A stretch of 64,000 nucleotides of DNA from Planctomycetota bacterium. GTDB lineage: Bacteria > Planctomycetota > UBA8742 > UBA2392. The position numbers and the translations under genes are program-made. Positions 53,966 through 62,707 of the stretch are shown here, in pieces. The DNA is taken from positions 911,028 to 975,027 of the forward strand of contig JAOSKM010000003.1 in the NCBI GenBank assembly GCA_027493625.1, in the 5' to 3' direction. The notes below the pieces were generated by a model. The model was not told where the DNA came from, did no database searches, and saw only the letters and a program-made list of their open reading frames with translations. The number at the start of each line of letters is the position of its first letter. Positions within the stretch are counted from its first letter, which is position 1.

Positions 53966-55044
53966 GTGAAGATCTGCGGGAGCAGTGCGAAGAGCTGATC
54001 GAGCGCGCCTGGGAGGCCGGCTACAACGACACCGGCTTCGCCTTCGCCCAGGAGGCCGTGCGACTGGCCGACCTGCTGAACGACCGCGACCTGCAGTGGG
54101 ACGCGCGCCGCGAGCTGGTGGACGTCGCCTCGTTCTCCGGCCACCCGCGCGAGGGGCTGGTGGCGTTCAGCTGGATGCTGGCGGCCAGCGACAGCGACCC
54201 GGGCTGGCGCCCGGACCGCGAGCTGATGTGGAGCTACAAGTGGATCGCGGCCAACCTGCCGGACTACCCGGAGTTTTCGCGCGCGCAGATCGAGGGCGTG
54301 CTCGACGACATGGAGCGCCGCTACCGCGCCAACGGGCTGAGCCTCAAGGCCGTGTACAGCGAGCGCTTCGGCGTGGCCTGGGCGTTGGGAGACGAAGACG
54401 CCTGGCAGCGCTACTACCGGCTTTGGCTTGAAGCGCCCAAGGACGGCAGCGAGGACTGCAGAGCCTGCGAGCGCAACGAGCTGGTCACGCACGCGATCCG
54501 CACCGGCGACTTGCGGGGCGCGTTCGAGCTGGCGGCGCCGATCCTGGAGAACCGCATGCGCTGCAGCTCGGTGCCGCACCGGACGCTGGCGAACCTGCTG
54601 CGCCCGGCGCGCGAAATGGGCGATCCCGAACAGGCGGACAAGCTGGCCCAGCGGCTCAGCCGGCTGATCGCGCGCGATGTCACCCACTGCGGCACCTACG
54701 GTGACCTGCTGCAGCACTATGCCGCCTCGGGCAACATCACGGGAGGGCTGCGGCAATTCGAGAAGACGCTGCCCTGGCTGAAGGGACATACCTCGCCGGC
54801 CGAAGAGTTCGATTACTGGCTGGGCGCGTGCAACCTGCTGGCGGCCGCGTGTGAGGTCTCGCGCAAGCCCACGCGCAAGCTGCGCCTGCCGAAGGAGTTT
54901 CCCGGCTGGCGGCCGGACGGCGTGTATGAGCTGTCGCAGGTGCTGGCCACCGCCGAGCAGCGCCGCGACGAGCTGGCACGGGCGTTCGACGCCCGCAACG
55001 GCAATGACCGCGTTTCCCGGCGGATTCGGCAATCGCGAGCCTGA
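53962..55044 (+). CDS. TPR-like protein 2 of the HSP90 operon
   Basis: A 360-residue paralogue of the preceding protein with the same block order: EAVRLADLLNDRDLQWDARREL, GLVAFSWMLAASD, WSYKWIAANLPDYPEFSRAQI, DDMERRYRANG, EDCRACERNE, LRLPKEFPGWRPDGVYEL and FDARNGND near the end. The start at ATG 53962 overlaps the previous stop by ATGA and follows GGAGGCG. No signal peptide or catalytic motif is visible. Retention of the same ends with divergent middles suggests similar folding and partner contacts but different targets. Confidence 0.82.
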   Translation: MSEDLREQCEELIERAWEAGYNDTGFAFAQEAVRLADLLNDRDLQWDARRELVDVASFSGHPREGLVAFSWMLAASDSDPGWRPDRELMWSYKWIAANLPDYPEFSRAQIEGVLDDMERRYRANGLSLKAVYSERFGVAWALGDEDAWQRYYRLWLEAPKDGSEDCRACERNELVTHAIRTGDLRGAFELAAPILENRMRCSSVPHRTLANLLRPAREMGDPEQADKLAQRLSRLIARDVTHCGTYGDLLQHYAASGNITGGLRQFEKTLPWLKGHTSPAEEFDYWLGACNLLAAACEVSRKPTRKLRLPKEFPGWRPDGVYELSQVLATAEQRRDELARAFDARNGNDRVSRRIRQSRA

Positions 55045-55048
55045 CGCC

Positions 55049-56152
55049 ATGGATGACGCCGAAAGCAGGTTGGAGGCGATTATCGCGGAGTGCGAAGACC
55101 TTACCCTGCCTCATGTCTTCGAGCTGGCCCGCGAAGCGGTGCAGTTGGCCGAGTCGCTGCACGACGACGAATACCGCTCCACGGCCCACTTCCTGCTGCT
55201 ATGCGTGGCCACCACGCAGGGCAGGATGCGCGAAGCCGTTGTCGAACTGGCGTGGGTGCTTCAACACCTGGATGGCCCGTTCATTGACGAAGTGCGTGAC
55301 GAGTTGTTCCAGGTGGCGTCACACCTGGTCGGCTGTATCTCGGCCATGCACTGGTTGCCGCGCGCGCAGATTGTGGAGGTAGAAGACCGGATCTTGCGGC
55401 ACCTCCGGGATCACGGCGTCGGGGATAAGTCACTGTTCCGCTTGCGTTGCATGAACAGCTATCGCCTGGGCGCCATGGACGAGGGTGAGGTGCTGTGGCG
55501 ACGTTACATCGACGCGGAGCCGAGCGGCCTCTGGGCCCGCAGCGAGCGCGACCCGGTTTCCAGCGCCCTGTGGGAAGTGGGGCGCGGCTGGCTTTGCATG
55601 GACACCGATGGAATCCTGGAGATTTCTCCGCACCTGCCTCGTGCGCCACGGGGAGCCGCCGCCCGCGAAGCGGCTTTCAGCGCCTGGACCATGAGCAGCA
55701 TTGCCGCGGTGCTCGGCGGGCGGAGGGAGCTCGCAATGGAGTGCTGCACCCGCGGTCTGCGATACTTCCGGGGCCTTCCCCTCTATACGGGGATCATCGG
55801 AGAAATCATCGCAACCCTCGCGGCGCTGGGCAGACTGCGCCAGGCGCTGGGCCTGGTTGAGCGGCACGTTTCCTGGACGCAACGGCACGGCGACGGCGAG
55901 GACCTGTTCTGTTTCCACGCGGGGGCCGCGATCGCGTTCGCCATCGCGGCCAAGTCCGGCAGGCTGGTGCGTCTCAGGCTGCCAAGAGACTTCGCGCTGT
56001 TCGAAGCATCCGGCCGCTACGATGCCGGGCGCCTGTCGGCCTGGTTCCTGGAGCAGACGCGGGCAATCACCGACGCCTTCTCAAGGCGCGATGGAAACGA
56101 CTACTGGCACCGGCGGCTGGATTGGCACCTGCAGCTGGTCGAGGTCAGCTAG
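55049..56152 (+). CDS. TPR-like protein 3 of the HSP90 operon (most divergent)
   Basis: A 367-residue third paralogue, starting at ATG 55049, four bases after the previous stop. It keeps HVFELAREAVQLAESLHDDE, EAVVELAWVLQHLD, LVERHVSWTQRHG, RLRLPRDFALFEASGRYD and a C-terminal FSRRDGNDYWHRR in place of FDARNGND. It has lost the W-YKW block and the paired cysteines. Base composition is slightly less GC-rich and codon use looser than in its neighbours, consistent with faster divergence. Its last eight bases overlap the converging ferritin-like gene. Confidence 0.8.
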   Translation: MDDAESRLEAIIAECEDLTLPHVFELAREAVQLAESLHDDEYRSTAHFLLLCVATTQGRMREAVVELAWVLQHLDGPFIDEVRDELFQVASHLVGCISAMHWLPRAQIVEVEDRILRHLRDHGVGDKSLFRLRCMNSYRLGAMDEGEVLWRRYIDAEPSGLWARSERDPVSSALWEVGRGWLCMDTDGILEISPHLPRAPRGAAAREAAFSAWTMSSIAAVLGGRRELAMECCTRGLRYFRGLPLYTGIIGEIIATLAALGRLRQALGLVERHVSWTQRHGDGEDLFCFHAGAAIAFAIAAKSGRLVRLRLPRDFALFEASGRYDAGRLSAWFLEQTRAITDAFSRRDGNDYWHRRLDWHLQLVEVS

Positions 56153-56588
56153 CGGGTTTCAGCTCGCCGGGTTTGCGGAGCATCTTTTCGACTTCGCTGA
56201 TGTGGTCGCTTTCGTGGGCGATCATCTGGCGGGCGTACTCCTCGAGGCGCACGTCCTGGTCGCGCACCAGCTCGAGCAGCTGGCGATAGACCTCGACGCC
56301 GCCTTTCTCGTGCTCGAGGGTCTCGCGCAGGATGTCGTCGATGCTGTGCTTCTCGGTCTCCAGCAGCTTGCCGATCTTGAGGCTGGGGTGGCCGCCCAGC
56401 GACGTCACCAGCTCACCGGCCTTGCGGGCATGCGCGAGACCTTCGCTGGCCTGGGTGGACATCCAGCTGATGATGGGGATGCGCGCGTGGCCGAAAATCA
56501 TCAGGCTGTAGTGGGTGTAGCGCACCACGCCCGCGAGCTCCAGCTCAAGGATACGGTTGAGCGTGTCGATCACCTTCGGGGTGTCCAT
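56145..56588 (-). CDS. Ferritin-like/bacterioferritin-type protein
   Basis: A 147-residue four-helix bundle. The start at ATG 56588 has AAGGAG six bases upstream. Candidate di-iron ligands are glutamates in ILELELAGVVRYTHYSLM and the E-x-x-H in ASEGLAHARKAGELV in the first half, with EHEKGGVEVYRQLLELV and IAHESDHISEVEKML in the second, an E-x-x-H pattern repeated as in bacterioferritins. Length and ligand spacing fit iron storage or oxidative protection. Upstream is a TGAGAATGAGAC element that may be iron-responsive. Confidence 0.88.
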   Translation of the reverse strand: MDTPKVIDTLNRILELELAGVVRYTHYSLMIFGHARIPIISWMSTQASEGLAHARKAGELVTSLGGHPSLKIGKLLETEKHSIDDILRETLEHEKGGVEVYRQLLELVRDQDVRLEEYARQMIAHESDHISEVEKMLRKPGELKPAS

Positions 56589-56599
56589 GGCATCTCCTT

Positions 56600-56620
56600 A
56601 TAGTGAGAATGAGACGCAGA
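56600..56620 (-). promoter_or_regulatory. Possible Fur-like element upstream of the ferritin gene
   Basis: TAGTGAGAATGAGACGCAGA contains two adjacent GAGAAT/GAGACG hexamers like the repeats of Fur boxes (GATAAT). It lies 12-32 bases before the ferritin start and resembles the TGAGACTCA sites at 44424 and 46538. The match to the full consensus is weak. Confidence 0.3.
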
Positions 56621-56650
56621 ATAGTATGGGCGCCGCGCGGCGCAACTCCT

Positions 56651-57547
56651 TCAGTCCTGCACCGCCGGCGCGATCGTCGCACGCGCGAACTGCTCCAGCG
56701 GGGTGGCCCCGATGATCGCCTGCTCACGCGAAAGCTCAGGCGCAAGCAGCCCGCGCGGGATCGACTGGTACATTTCCACGAAGGCGCGCGCGGTGCTCTC
56801 GCTGGCCCCGAACTGCCGCAGCGCCTGCACCGCGGCCTCGGGCGGAACCTGCACGTGCCGGACCGGTTTGCCCAGCGCCTCGCCGATGATCCGCGCCGCT
56901 TCATCGTGGCTGTACTCGCGGGCGTACAGCTCGCGCACCTGCACGCCGCGCCAGGAAGTGTCCGTCACCACACTCGCCGCGGCGTCGGCCACGTCTCGCG
57001 TGGCAATCATCGCCAGCTTCGCGTCTCCGGGCACCGGCAGGTAAATCGCGCCGTCCGTGCGGATACTCGACAGCGCCATGAAGTAGTTCTCATAAAACGC
57101 GGCCGGGCGCAGGTGGCAGATGCTGCCGCCCACCTCGAGAACCGCGGCATTGAGCGCCTGCTCGATGTCGTGCAGCCCGGCCACGGGGCCGTGGCCGGCA
57201 GCGTGCTGGGCGCCGAGGCTGGAGAGGTTCACCACGCGCGGGATGCGGTTGGCGCGGATGGCGGCGGCGGCGATATCGCCCAGCCTGCGCTGGCAGCCGA
57301 CGAAATCATCGGCGTCGAAACGCGGCGGCGTAAGCCAGAACAGCAGGTCGACTCCGCGGGTGGCGTCCACCACGTACTCGGGATCGTTGAGATCGCCCTT
57401 CACGGCGCCGGCGCCGCGCCGGGTGAACTTGCGGACCTTGACGGGATCGCGGCACAGCAGGCGCAACTGGTGACCGCCCTCGTGCAGCAGGTTCTCAACC
57501 AGCCACGAGCCGATGTTGCCGGTCGGCGTGGTGATCGCGATCTTCAT
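56651..57547 (-). CDS. NmrA-type NAD(P)-binding protein
   Basis: A 298-residue atypical short-chain dehydrogenase. ATG 57547 begins MKIAITTPTGNIGSWLVENL, where TPTGNIG is the G-x-x-G-x-x-G dinucleotide loop of NmrA/HSCARG proteins. RDPVKVRKFTRRGAGAVKGDLNDP matches the region that reads NADP, and HLRPAAFYENYFMAL is the conserved NmrA segment replacing the SDR catalytic Tyr-x-x-x-Lys. Members act as redox sensors or NAD(P)H:quinone-type reductases. It has no clear operon partners. Confidence 0.85.
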   Translation of the reverse strand: MKIAITTPTGNIGSWLVENLLHEGGHQLRLLCRDPVKVRKFTRRGAGAVKGDLNDPEYVVDATRGVDLLFWLTPPRFDADDFVGCQRRLGDIAAAAIRANRIPRVVNLSSLGAQHAAGHGPVAGLHDIEQALNAAVLEVGGSICHLRPAAFYENYFMALSSIRTDGAIYLPVPGDAKLAMIATRDVADAAASVVTDTSWRGVQVRELYAREYSHDEAARIIGEALGKPVRHVQVPPEAAVQALRQFGASESTARAFVEMYQSIPRGLLAPELSREQAIIGATPLEQFARATIAPAVQD

Positions 57548-57675
57548 CGAAACCGCTCCGTTCCCGCGCAAGCCGCGCGGCAGTCAGAACGGACCAGAGG
57601 CCTGCGGCATTCTCACTGTTTACGGAAAAAGGCAGCGCCGCGGCGCGCGGCCGTGTCGCAACCCGGGGCCGGGGA

Positions 57676-57924
57676 TCAAGCCGAGCTGTACTGCGCGACC
57701 AGTTCGCGGATCTCGTCCTCGCTGACGCCTACTTCGCGAAGCGTGTTGGTCTCGGCGTCATCGGGGAAGCCGCCCTTCTTCAGGCGCTCCGTGAAGCGCT
57801 GGATCGCCTCACGGCGACGGGTGTAATTCTGGCGCAGCAGTCGCGCGGTCTCGCTCTCGGCTGAGGGCAGCTTGCGGGTGACCTTTTCCGGCTGGGGTTC
57901 CGGTTGTGTGTCGGGGGTACTCAC
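57676..57924 (-). CDS. Small hypothetical protein
   Basis: An 82-residue protein read from GTG 57924 with a weak GAGG upstream; an ATG at 57981 would give 19 more residues of unlikely sequence. It has a proline- and glutamate-rich N-terminus (PDTQPEPQPEKV) and then a charged helical part (LLRQNYTRRREAIQRFTERL, VSEDEIRELVAQY). It is probably cytoplasmic. No family is recognised. Its coding nature rests on amino-acid composition and the open frame, so it is moderately uncertain. Confidence 0.5.
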   Translation of the reverse strand: MSTPDTQPEPQPEKVTRKLPSAESETARLLRQNYTRRREAIQRFTERLKKGGFPDDAETNTLREVGVSEDEIRELVAQYSSA

Positions 57925-58038
57925 GTTGGCCTCGTACCTGTTAGAGCCTGCCAGACATAACAACCATCCATGCCTGATCATTCCGGGCTCGAACTGAAAC
58001 CGGGCGGACGCAGGCAATCGTGGCAACAGCCAGGACGG

Positions 58039-58892
58039 CTAGCGACTGCCTGCCGGATTGATCTCTTCCTTAGTGATGCGCTTCAGCTCCAGGGTTTCCT
58101 CCGCCCCCTGCAGCCACTCGCGCCAGGGGTTGTCGGCCGCCAGCTCGCTGAATTTCAGGTAGGCCTCCTCGGCGATCTGCAGTGTGTGCCCGGCCGCGAT
58201 GCGCGCCTTGCTGCCGGTTACATAGAGGAAGATGTTCATGAACAGCTCCAGCACCTCGGAGGGCTGCTCGTCCGGGCCGAACATCACCAGGTCGGGCGCG
58301 TTGAACATGTGCTGGCCCTTGGTGGCGAACCAGGTGCCGTCGTCGGTGTGGAACTTCACGAAGCCCGTGAACAGGATTGGAGGCGTGCTCTCGCGGAAGG
58401 CCTTCAGCATCTCCGCGCTGGTGAACTCGCGCACCAGGGCGGGCGGGGCGCAGGTCCAGGCGTCTTCGATCAGCACGCCGCGCAGGTGATCGCCGCCCAG
58501 CACGGCCGCGAGCTTGTACAGCGCGATGTATTTCTCCAGGATCGGCGCCGCGCCGCCGCCGTGGGTCAGCACCAGGTGCGCGGCGTGGCTCTCGAGTTGC
58601 TCGCGACTTTCGCCGGTCCAGTTGCTGACCTTGACGGTCTTCTCCATCACGGCCGTGGGGGCCGGCGCGTCCACAGCGGTGATGGCGATGCTGTGGGAGT
58701 CGAAATCGGCCGAGCCGTGTTTGCCCTCGAGCTGGATGCGGGGGCGACGCGCAGGGGCTCGACGGCTGCCAGTTCGCGGGCGGCCCGGGCGGGGTCAAAT
58801 TCGGGCAGGGCGTCCAGCAGCACGATCAAGCCGGGCGCGCGCACCGGGGCGGGTTTGGGCTTGCCGCGTTTGAGCCAGTCGAAGAGAGCCAT
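58039..58892 (-). CDS. Hypothetical protein, DUF4261-like, one frameshift
   Basis: A protein of about 284 residues starting at ATG 58892 (MALFDWLKRGKPKPAPVRA). Features are PGLIVLLDALPEFDPARAAREL, VLTHGGGAAPILEKYIALYKLA, LIEDAWTCAPPALVREF and TKGQHMFNAPDLVMFGPDEQ. This pattern recalls DUF4261 proteins, but the match is from memory. One base is missing in the G-run 58740-58744. Adding it gives RVAPRIQLEGKHGSADFDS and joins the two halves. No signal peptide is visible, and the function is unknown. Confidence 0.65.
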
Positions 58893-58907
58893 GGGGGCAT
58901 TGTGGCT

Positions 58908-58955
58908 AAAAAAGGGACAGCCTCCAGACGAAGTCTGGTGCCTGTCCCTTTTTTT
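58908..58955. terminator. Bidirectional terminator of the GGGACAGG repeat family
   Basis: AAAAAAGGGACAG and CTGTCCCTTTTTT (58908-58920 with 58942-58955) pair perfectly around an inner CCAGAC/GTCTGG stem. A-tract and T-tract on opposite sides make it a Rho-independent terminator in both directions, though both flanking genes start next to it. The GGGACAG/CTGTCCC core recurs at 49118 and 63859. Confidence 0.75.
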
Positions 58956-58994
58956 GGCCGGCCCGCTATAATCTTTGCGGGATCGTGACCAACC

Positions 58995-59216
58995 ATGAGC
59001 AACAAGAACAGAGCCTTCAAGGTGCTGGTGCGTGGCGAGCTTAGGGGCCCGTTCAAGGAAACCAGCATCATCAACGGGATCCGCAGCGGGATGGTGCCCC
59101 TGAGCGCCAAGCTGCTGGATATGGCCACCAACGAGTACATCATGGCCCGCGAGCTGGTAGACGAAACCAAGCTCGACTACGACAACACCATCCCCCTCTT
59201 CGACGGCGATTTCTAG
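58995..59216 (+). CDS. GYF_2-like small protein
   Basis: A 73-residue protein with the pattern of the GYF_2 (DUF4339) domain: FKVLVRGELRGPFKETSIINGIRSGMVPLSAKL, in which the glycine-proline pair and the short helix match the domain, usually used for peptide binding. The start is ATG 58995. A perfect -10 TATAAT (58967-58972) lies 22 bases upstream, so it has its own promoter. No membrane segment or extra domain is present. The partner is unknown. Confidence 0.75.
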   Translation: MSNKNRAFKVLVRGELRGPFKETSIINGIRSGMVPLSAKLLDMATNEYIMARELVDETKLDYDNTIPLFDGDF

Positions 59217-59256
59217 GCAAGTGGCACGTGGCACGCGCATCCAGCGCGTGAGTAGT

Positions 59257-60021
59257 GCCATCGGCTTCCAGCCCAATACTGCGGGGTTAAGGAGTTTCGC
59301 GGCAGACTCCGACGTGCAGATTGTATCGGCAGTCAGGCGCGGAGCGCCGTAACAATTGTTAGCCCCCGCCGGTTGGCGCCCTAGCGCAGCGAGGCGCCAA
59401 CAAGGCGGGGGTTACGGGCAAAAGAGGTTTGAGAGGCGCGGAGCGCCGGCACAACGGCCGCTTGCGGCCGATCGGTCCTCGCGGCAAACGCCGCGAGTGT
59501 GTCGGCGCTCCGCGCCTTTGATCGTTCTTCCGCCGATGACCCCCACCGAACGCCGGAGGCGTTCGGTGGGGGCTTCCACTGTGCAGGCGCTCCGCGCCAA
59601 ACAGCTAAACCGACGACTGTTTCGCCTTAACCCCGCAGTATTGGGCTTCCAGCCGATGGCATGCGAGGTTTTAGAAAGCTGGCGGCCGACTGCGACCTAC
59701 CGAACCTACCGGCAGTCAGGCGCGGAGCGCTGTTACAATGGAAGCCCCCACCGAATGCGGAGCATTCGGTGGGGGTATGATCGCACCACGTATAGTGAGG
59801 CGCGGATGCGCCGACACACTCGCGGCCTTTGCCGCGAGGACGTTTCGGCGCAAGCACCGTTGTGCCGGCGCTCCGCGCCTCCGAACATGCAACCACCCAT
59901 AACCCCCACCGAACGCCGGAGGCGTTCGGTGGGGGCTTCCACTGTGATGGCGCTCCGCGCCAAACAGCAAGCCGGTGATTGTGTTGCCTAATCCCGCAGA
60001 GTTCGGCTTCCAGCCGATGGC
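59257..60021. repeat. Tandem pair of ~0.37-kb hairpin-rich elements with 36-bp inverted ends
   Basis: The gene-free stretch 59217-60111 is filled by two related units. Unit 1 is bounded by inverted repeats 59257-59292 and 59625-59660 (33 of 36 identical, differing at three central bases). The right-end sequence recurs, diverged, at 59987-60021. Direct copies of the interior are 59327-59347/59710-59730 (21 bp identical) and 59539-59605/59902-59968 (identical except two bases). Each unit holds several perfect hairpins: ACCGAACGCC-GGA-GGCGTTCGGT, GGCGCGGAGCGCC with its complement, and CTCGCGGC with GCCGCGAG. No transposase or ORF of protein-like composition is inside. Confidence 0.8.
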
Positions 60022-60111
60022 ATGCGCTTGAAGCGCATGGAACTGATCACGCGCTGGCCTGCCCGACGTAGCCTTTGGCGGTGTCGGGAAGCGCGTGCCA
60101 CTGCGCTGCTG

Positions 60112-61614
60112 CTACAGGAACTTCGCGAACGCGCCGTAGCCTTGCTCGTGGTGCTTCTTGAAGAATTTCAGTGCGGCCGTACGGGCGTCCTTGGTCTGCT
60201 TGGCCTTGCTGTCCTCGGGGTACAGGGCCAGCGCGTTGCGATGGTGCAGGGCCATGGCCAGCATCTGCGGGTTCACCTGCTTGTCCAGCCCCTCCAGCAG
60301 CGCCTGCGCGTCGTCGTGGTACTTGCGCGCCTTCTTGTCGTCGCCCGCTACCCTGGCCAGATGCGCGGCGCAGGCCATGTACGCGAACTCCTGCGCCGGG
60401 CGCACCGCGATACGGCCGCGCTCGGCGTTCACAGCCGCCTCGAAGCCGGCCAGTGCGTTCTTGTTCTCGCCGGTCAGGCCGCGGGCGTAGGCGTCCCAGA
60501 TGCTGTCTTCGGGAATGCCGGTGCGGTCGTCGCCGCCGTACTTCTTGAGGAAGCTCTTCACGTGCTCGAGGTCGTCCACCAGCGCCGCGAAACGCACCAG
60601 TGCGATCGCCTTGGCGCTGGAATCCTCGCCGATGGCGGGCGCGTACTCGAGGGGCGTGAGGCCTGACAGCAGCATGCTTTCGACCAGCTTGCCGCTGAAG
60701 CCGCGTTTCATCTGGTCCGGCAGCACCGGGTAGGTGTCGTGCAGGTCGCGCAGGCCCTCGCGCATGTTGCCGAGCTCGATGTTCAGCACGGCGTGCAGGG
60801 CCTGCAGCTGCTTGTAGCGGCCCCAGTCCGATCCCACGTCCTCATACAGCGCCAGTGTCGCGCGGCAGATGCGGCGGGCTTCGCGGCAGCGATCGGCGCG
60901 GTGCAGGCTGACCACCAGGTTGATGGCAAGCGCCGCGTGGTCTTTGTCCATGGTGACGTCGCTGGCCGCCAGCGACTTCACGAACACCTTGCGCGACAGC
61001 TCAAGCGCCTTCACCTGGTCGCCGAAAATGTGCTCGTAGAATTCCTGCAGGCCGTCGAACTCGACGTTCAGCTGCGGGTCGTCGCACAGGCGGCTGACCT
61101 GCAGCGCCGCCTTGCGCACCTCGGTGGCGCGCTGCATGTCCATGTCCTGGAGCGCTTTGCGCAGGCTGTCCAGCAGCTCGCGGAACACGCTGCGGGTGCG
61201 CTTGTTCAGCACGGCGCGCAGGGCCTCGTAGCGTTCCAGCGCGTCGTTCAGCTCGCGCAGCACCTTCAGGTGGTGTTGACCTGTCAAGGCCCCCAGCTTC
61301 ATCTTGGCCACCTGGTTCATGGCCTCCACCAGTTCCAGCAGGTTGCTGGCCATCTCGCTGGTGCCCGCCGAGACGTCGGCTAAAAACGGCGTGCCTTCGC
61401 CGGTCATCAGCCAAGCCGGGTTCACGCCGAGGCCGTTGATCACGGCCGTGCAGAACTCGCCGGGGATCTTGGTGGACTTGAGGTAGCGGTTGACGGTGCT
61501 GACCAGGGTTGCGGTCTTGCGCGCGAGGTCGCTCTGTGAGCGGGTTTTGACGAGGGTGCGGAGGCGTTCACGGATTTCTTCGTCGAAGGTTTTGGTCACG
61601 ACCTGCTGGGACAT
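60112..61614 (-). CDS. XRE-type HTH protein with TPR-like C-terminal region
   Basis: A 500-residue putative regulator. The start at ATG 61614 has GGAG seven bases upstream. Residues 10-75 form a helix-turn-helix (SQSDLARKTATLVSTVNRYLK, then GVNPAWLMTGEGTPF), which ends like the XRE-type regulators whose domain closes with WL-x-x-GEG. The long helical remainder has TPR-like pairs (LALYEDVGSDWGRYKQLQALHAVLNIELGNM, AYMACAAHLARVAGDDKKARKYHDDAQALL). Such HTH-TPR proteins sense peptides or protein partners in Gram-positive bacteria. The divergent gap holds TGTGC-N-GCACA (61659-61682), a possible binding site. Confidence 0.82.
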   Translation of the reverse strand: MSQQVVTKTFDEEIRERLRTLVKTRSQSDLARKTATLVSTVNRYLKSTKIPGEFCTAVINGLGVNPAWLMTGEGTPFLADVSAGTSEMASNLLELVEAMNQVAKMKLGALTGQHHLKVLRELNDALERYEALRAVLNKRTRSVFRELLDSLRKALQDMDMQRATEVRKAALQVSRLCDDPQLNVEFDGLQEFYEHIFGDQVKALELSRKVFVKSLAASDVTMDKDHAALAINLVVSLHRADRCREARRICRATLALYEDVGSDWGRYKQLQALHAVLNIELGNMREGLRDLHDTYPVLPDQMKRGFSGKLVESMLLSGLTPLEYAPAIGEDSSAKAIALVRFAALVDDLEHVKSFLKKYGGDDRTGIPEDSIWDAYARGLTGENKNALAGFEAAVNAERGRIAVRPAQEFAYMACAAHLARVAGDDKKARKYHDDAQALLEGLDKQVNPQMLAMALHHRNALALYPEDSKAKQTKDARTAALKFFKKHHEQGYGAFAKFL

Positions 61615-61879
61615 GGCGTTCTCCGGCCCATTGCCAATGCGCAATCAGTAAAGAGGGTTGTGCGAGTACGCAGTATTGCACATGCGCCAACGCGCTGCCA
61701 AGCAAGATTTCGCGCTTTGGCATGATTTCCGGGGAGCCGCCTGACGCGAAGCAGCGAAGGCGGGCGGTATGCGAACGTGCCCGTCCTGTTCGCCCCCCGG
61801 CGCACGGTGACGGGCGATCGAGTTTTTCCAAGGCTTGCGGCGGGCGCGCGGGCAGGATTGAATCGCGGTGGAGGCCCAT

Positions 61880-62668
61880 ATGAACCAGCCGCGGGCGTTG
61901 ATCCTTCGTGCAGCCGGCACCAACTGTGAGCGGGAAACCGCCTGGACCCTGCGCCAGGCCGGCGCCGAGACCGAGATCCTGCACGTCAACGAACTGCTGG
62001 CCGATCCCGACCGCCTGCTGCTCTTCCACCTGCTGGCCATCCCCGGCGGCTTCAGCTACGGCGACGACCTGGGCTCCGGAGTGGTGTTCGCCAACCAGCT
62101 GCGCACCCGGCTCAAGTCGCAGATCGAGAAGTTCATCGAGTCCGGCAAGCTGATGCTCGGCATCTGCAACGGCTTCCAGGTGCTGCTGCGCGCGGGCCTG
62201 CTTACCGGCCGCGACGTGTTCGATGACCCGCCCCGCGCCACCCTGGCCTGGAACCTCAGCGGCCGTTACGAAGACCGCTGGGTGGACCTGCGCATTGTCA
62301 GCGAGAAGACCCCCTTCGTGTCGGGGCGCAAGGTGGTGAGCTACCCGGTGGCCCACGCCGAGGGGCGCTTTGTCGCGCCCGATGACGTGCTGGATGAGCT
62401 GGAGCAGGACCAGCAGATCGTGTTCCAGTACGTCGATGCGAGCGGCCGACCCACCCAGGACTACCCGGCCAACCCCAACGGGGCCTCGCGCGCTATCGCG
62501 GGCATTTGCAGCAAAAGCGGCCAGGTGCTGGGCCTGATGCCCCACCCGGAGCGCAACGTGCGGCCTTTCCATCACCCGGAATGGACCCGCCAGCCCCGCC
62601 GTGAAAGAGGGGACGGCTTCGAGCTGTTCCAGAACGCGGTGCGCCGCGCGGGCCAGCTGGTGGGCTGA
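61880..62668 (+). CDS. purQ: Phosphoribosylformylglycinamidine synthase glutaminase subunit PurQ
   Basis: A 262-residue class I glutamine amidotransferase of purine synthesis, supplying ammonia to PurL for FGAM formation. ATG 61880 is preferred, with GTGGAGG six bases upstream, over an in-frame GTG at 61868. The catalytic cysteine is in LMLGICNGFQVLL near residue 98, the oxyanion strand is AIPGGFSYGDDLGSG, and the histidine-glutamate pair is in GLMPHPERNV near residue 220. It is longer than the roughly 227-residue B. subtilis protein, with a C-terminal extension (RPFHHPEWTRQPRRERG) typical of the longer PurQ type. No other pur gene is in the window. Confidence 0.95.
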   Translation: MNQPRALILRAAGTNCERETAWTLRQAGAETEILHVNELLADPDRLLLFHLLAIPGGFSYGDDLGSGVVFANQLRTRLKSQIEKFIESGKLMLGICNGFQVLLRAGLLTGRDVFDDPPRATLAWNLSGRYEDRWVDLRIVSEKTPFVSGRKVVSYPVAHAEGRFVAPDDVLDELEQDQQIVFQYVDASGRPTQDYPANPNGASRAIAGICSKSGQVLGLMPHPERNVRPFHHPEWTRQPRRERGDGFELFQNAVRRAGQLVG

Positions 62669-62707
62669 ATTTTCTCCCCCGGTCGCGCCGCGTGGTAGAA
62701 TCCCGGC

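Noticed and set aside
59257..60021. CRISPR array or integron attC cassette array
   Set aside because: The repeats are only two, long and palindromic, without regular 30-40-bp spacers. There is no integrase gene and no attC-type core sites.
59217..60111. Small ORFs inside the hairpin-rich region
   Set aside because: Translations repeat the same arginine/serine-rich peptides in several frames, the product of palindromic DNA. No ribosome binding sites or family matches.
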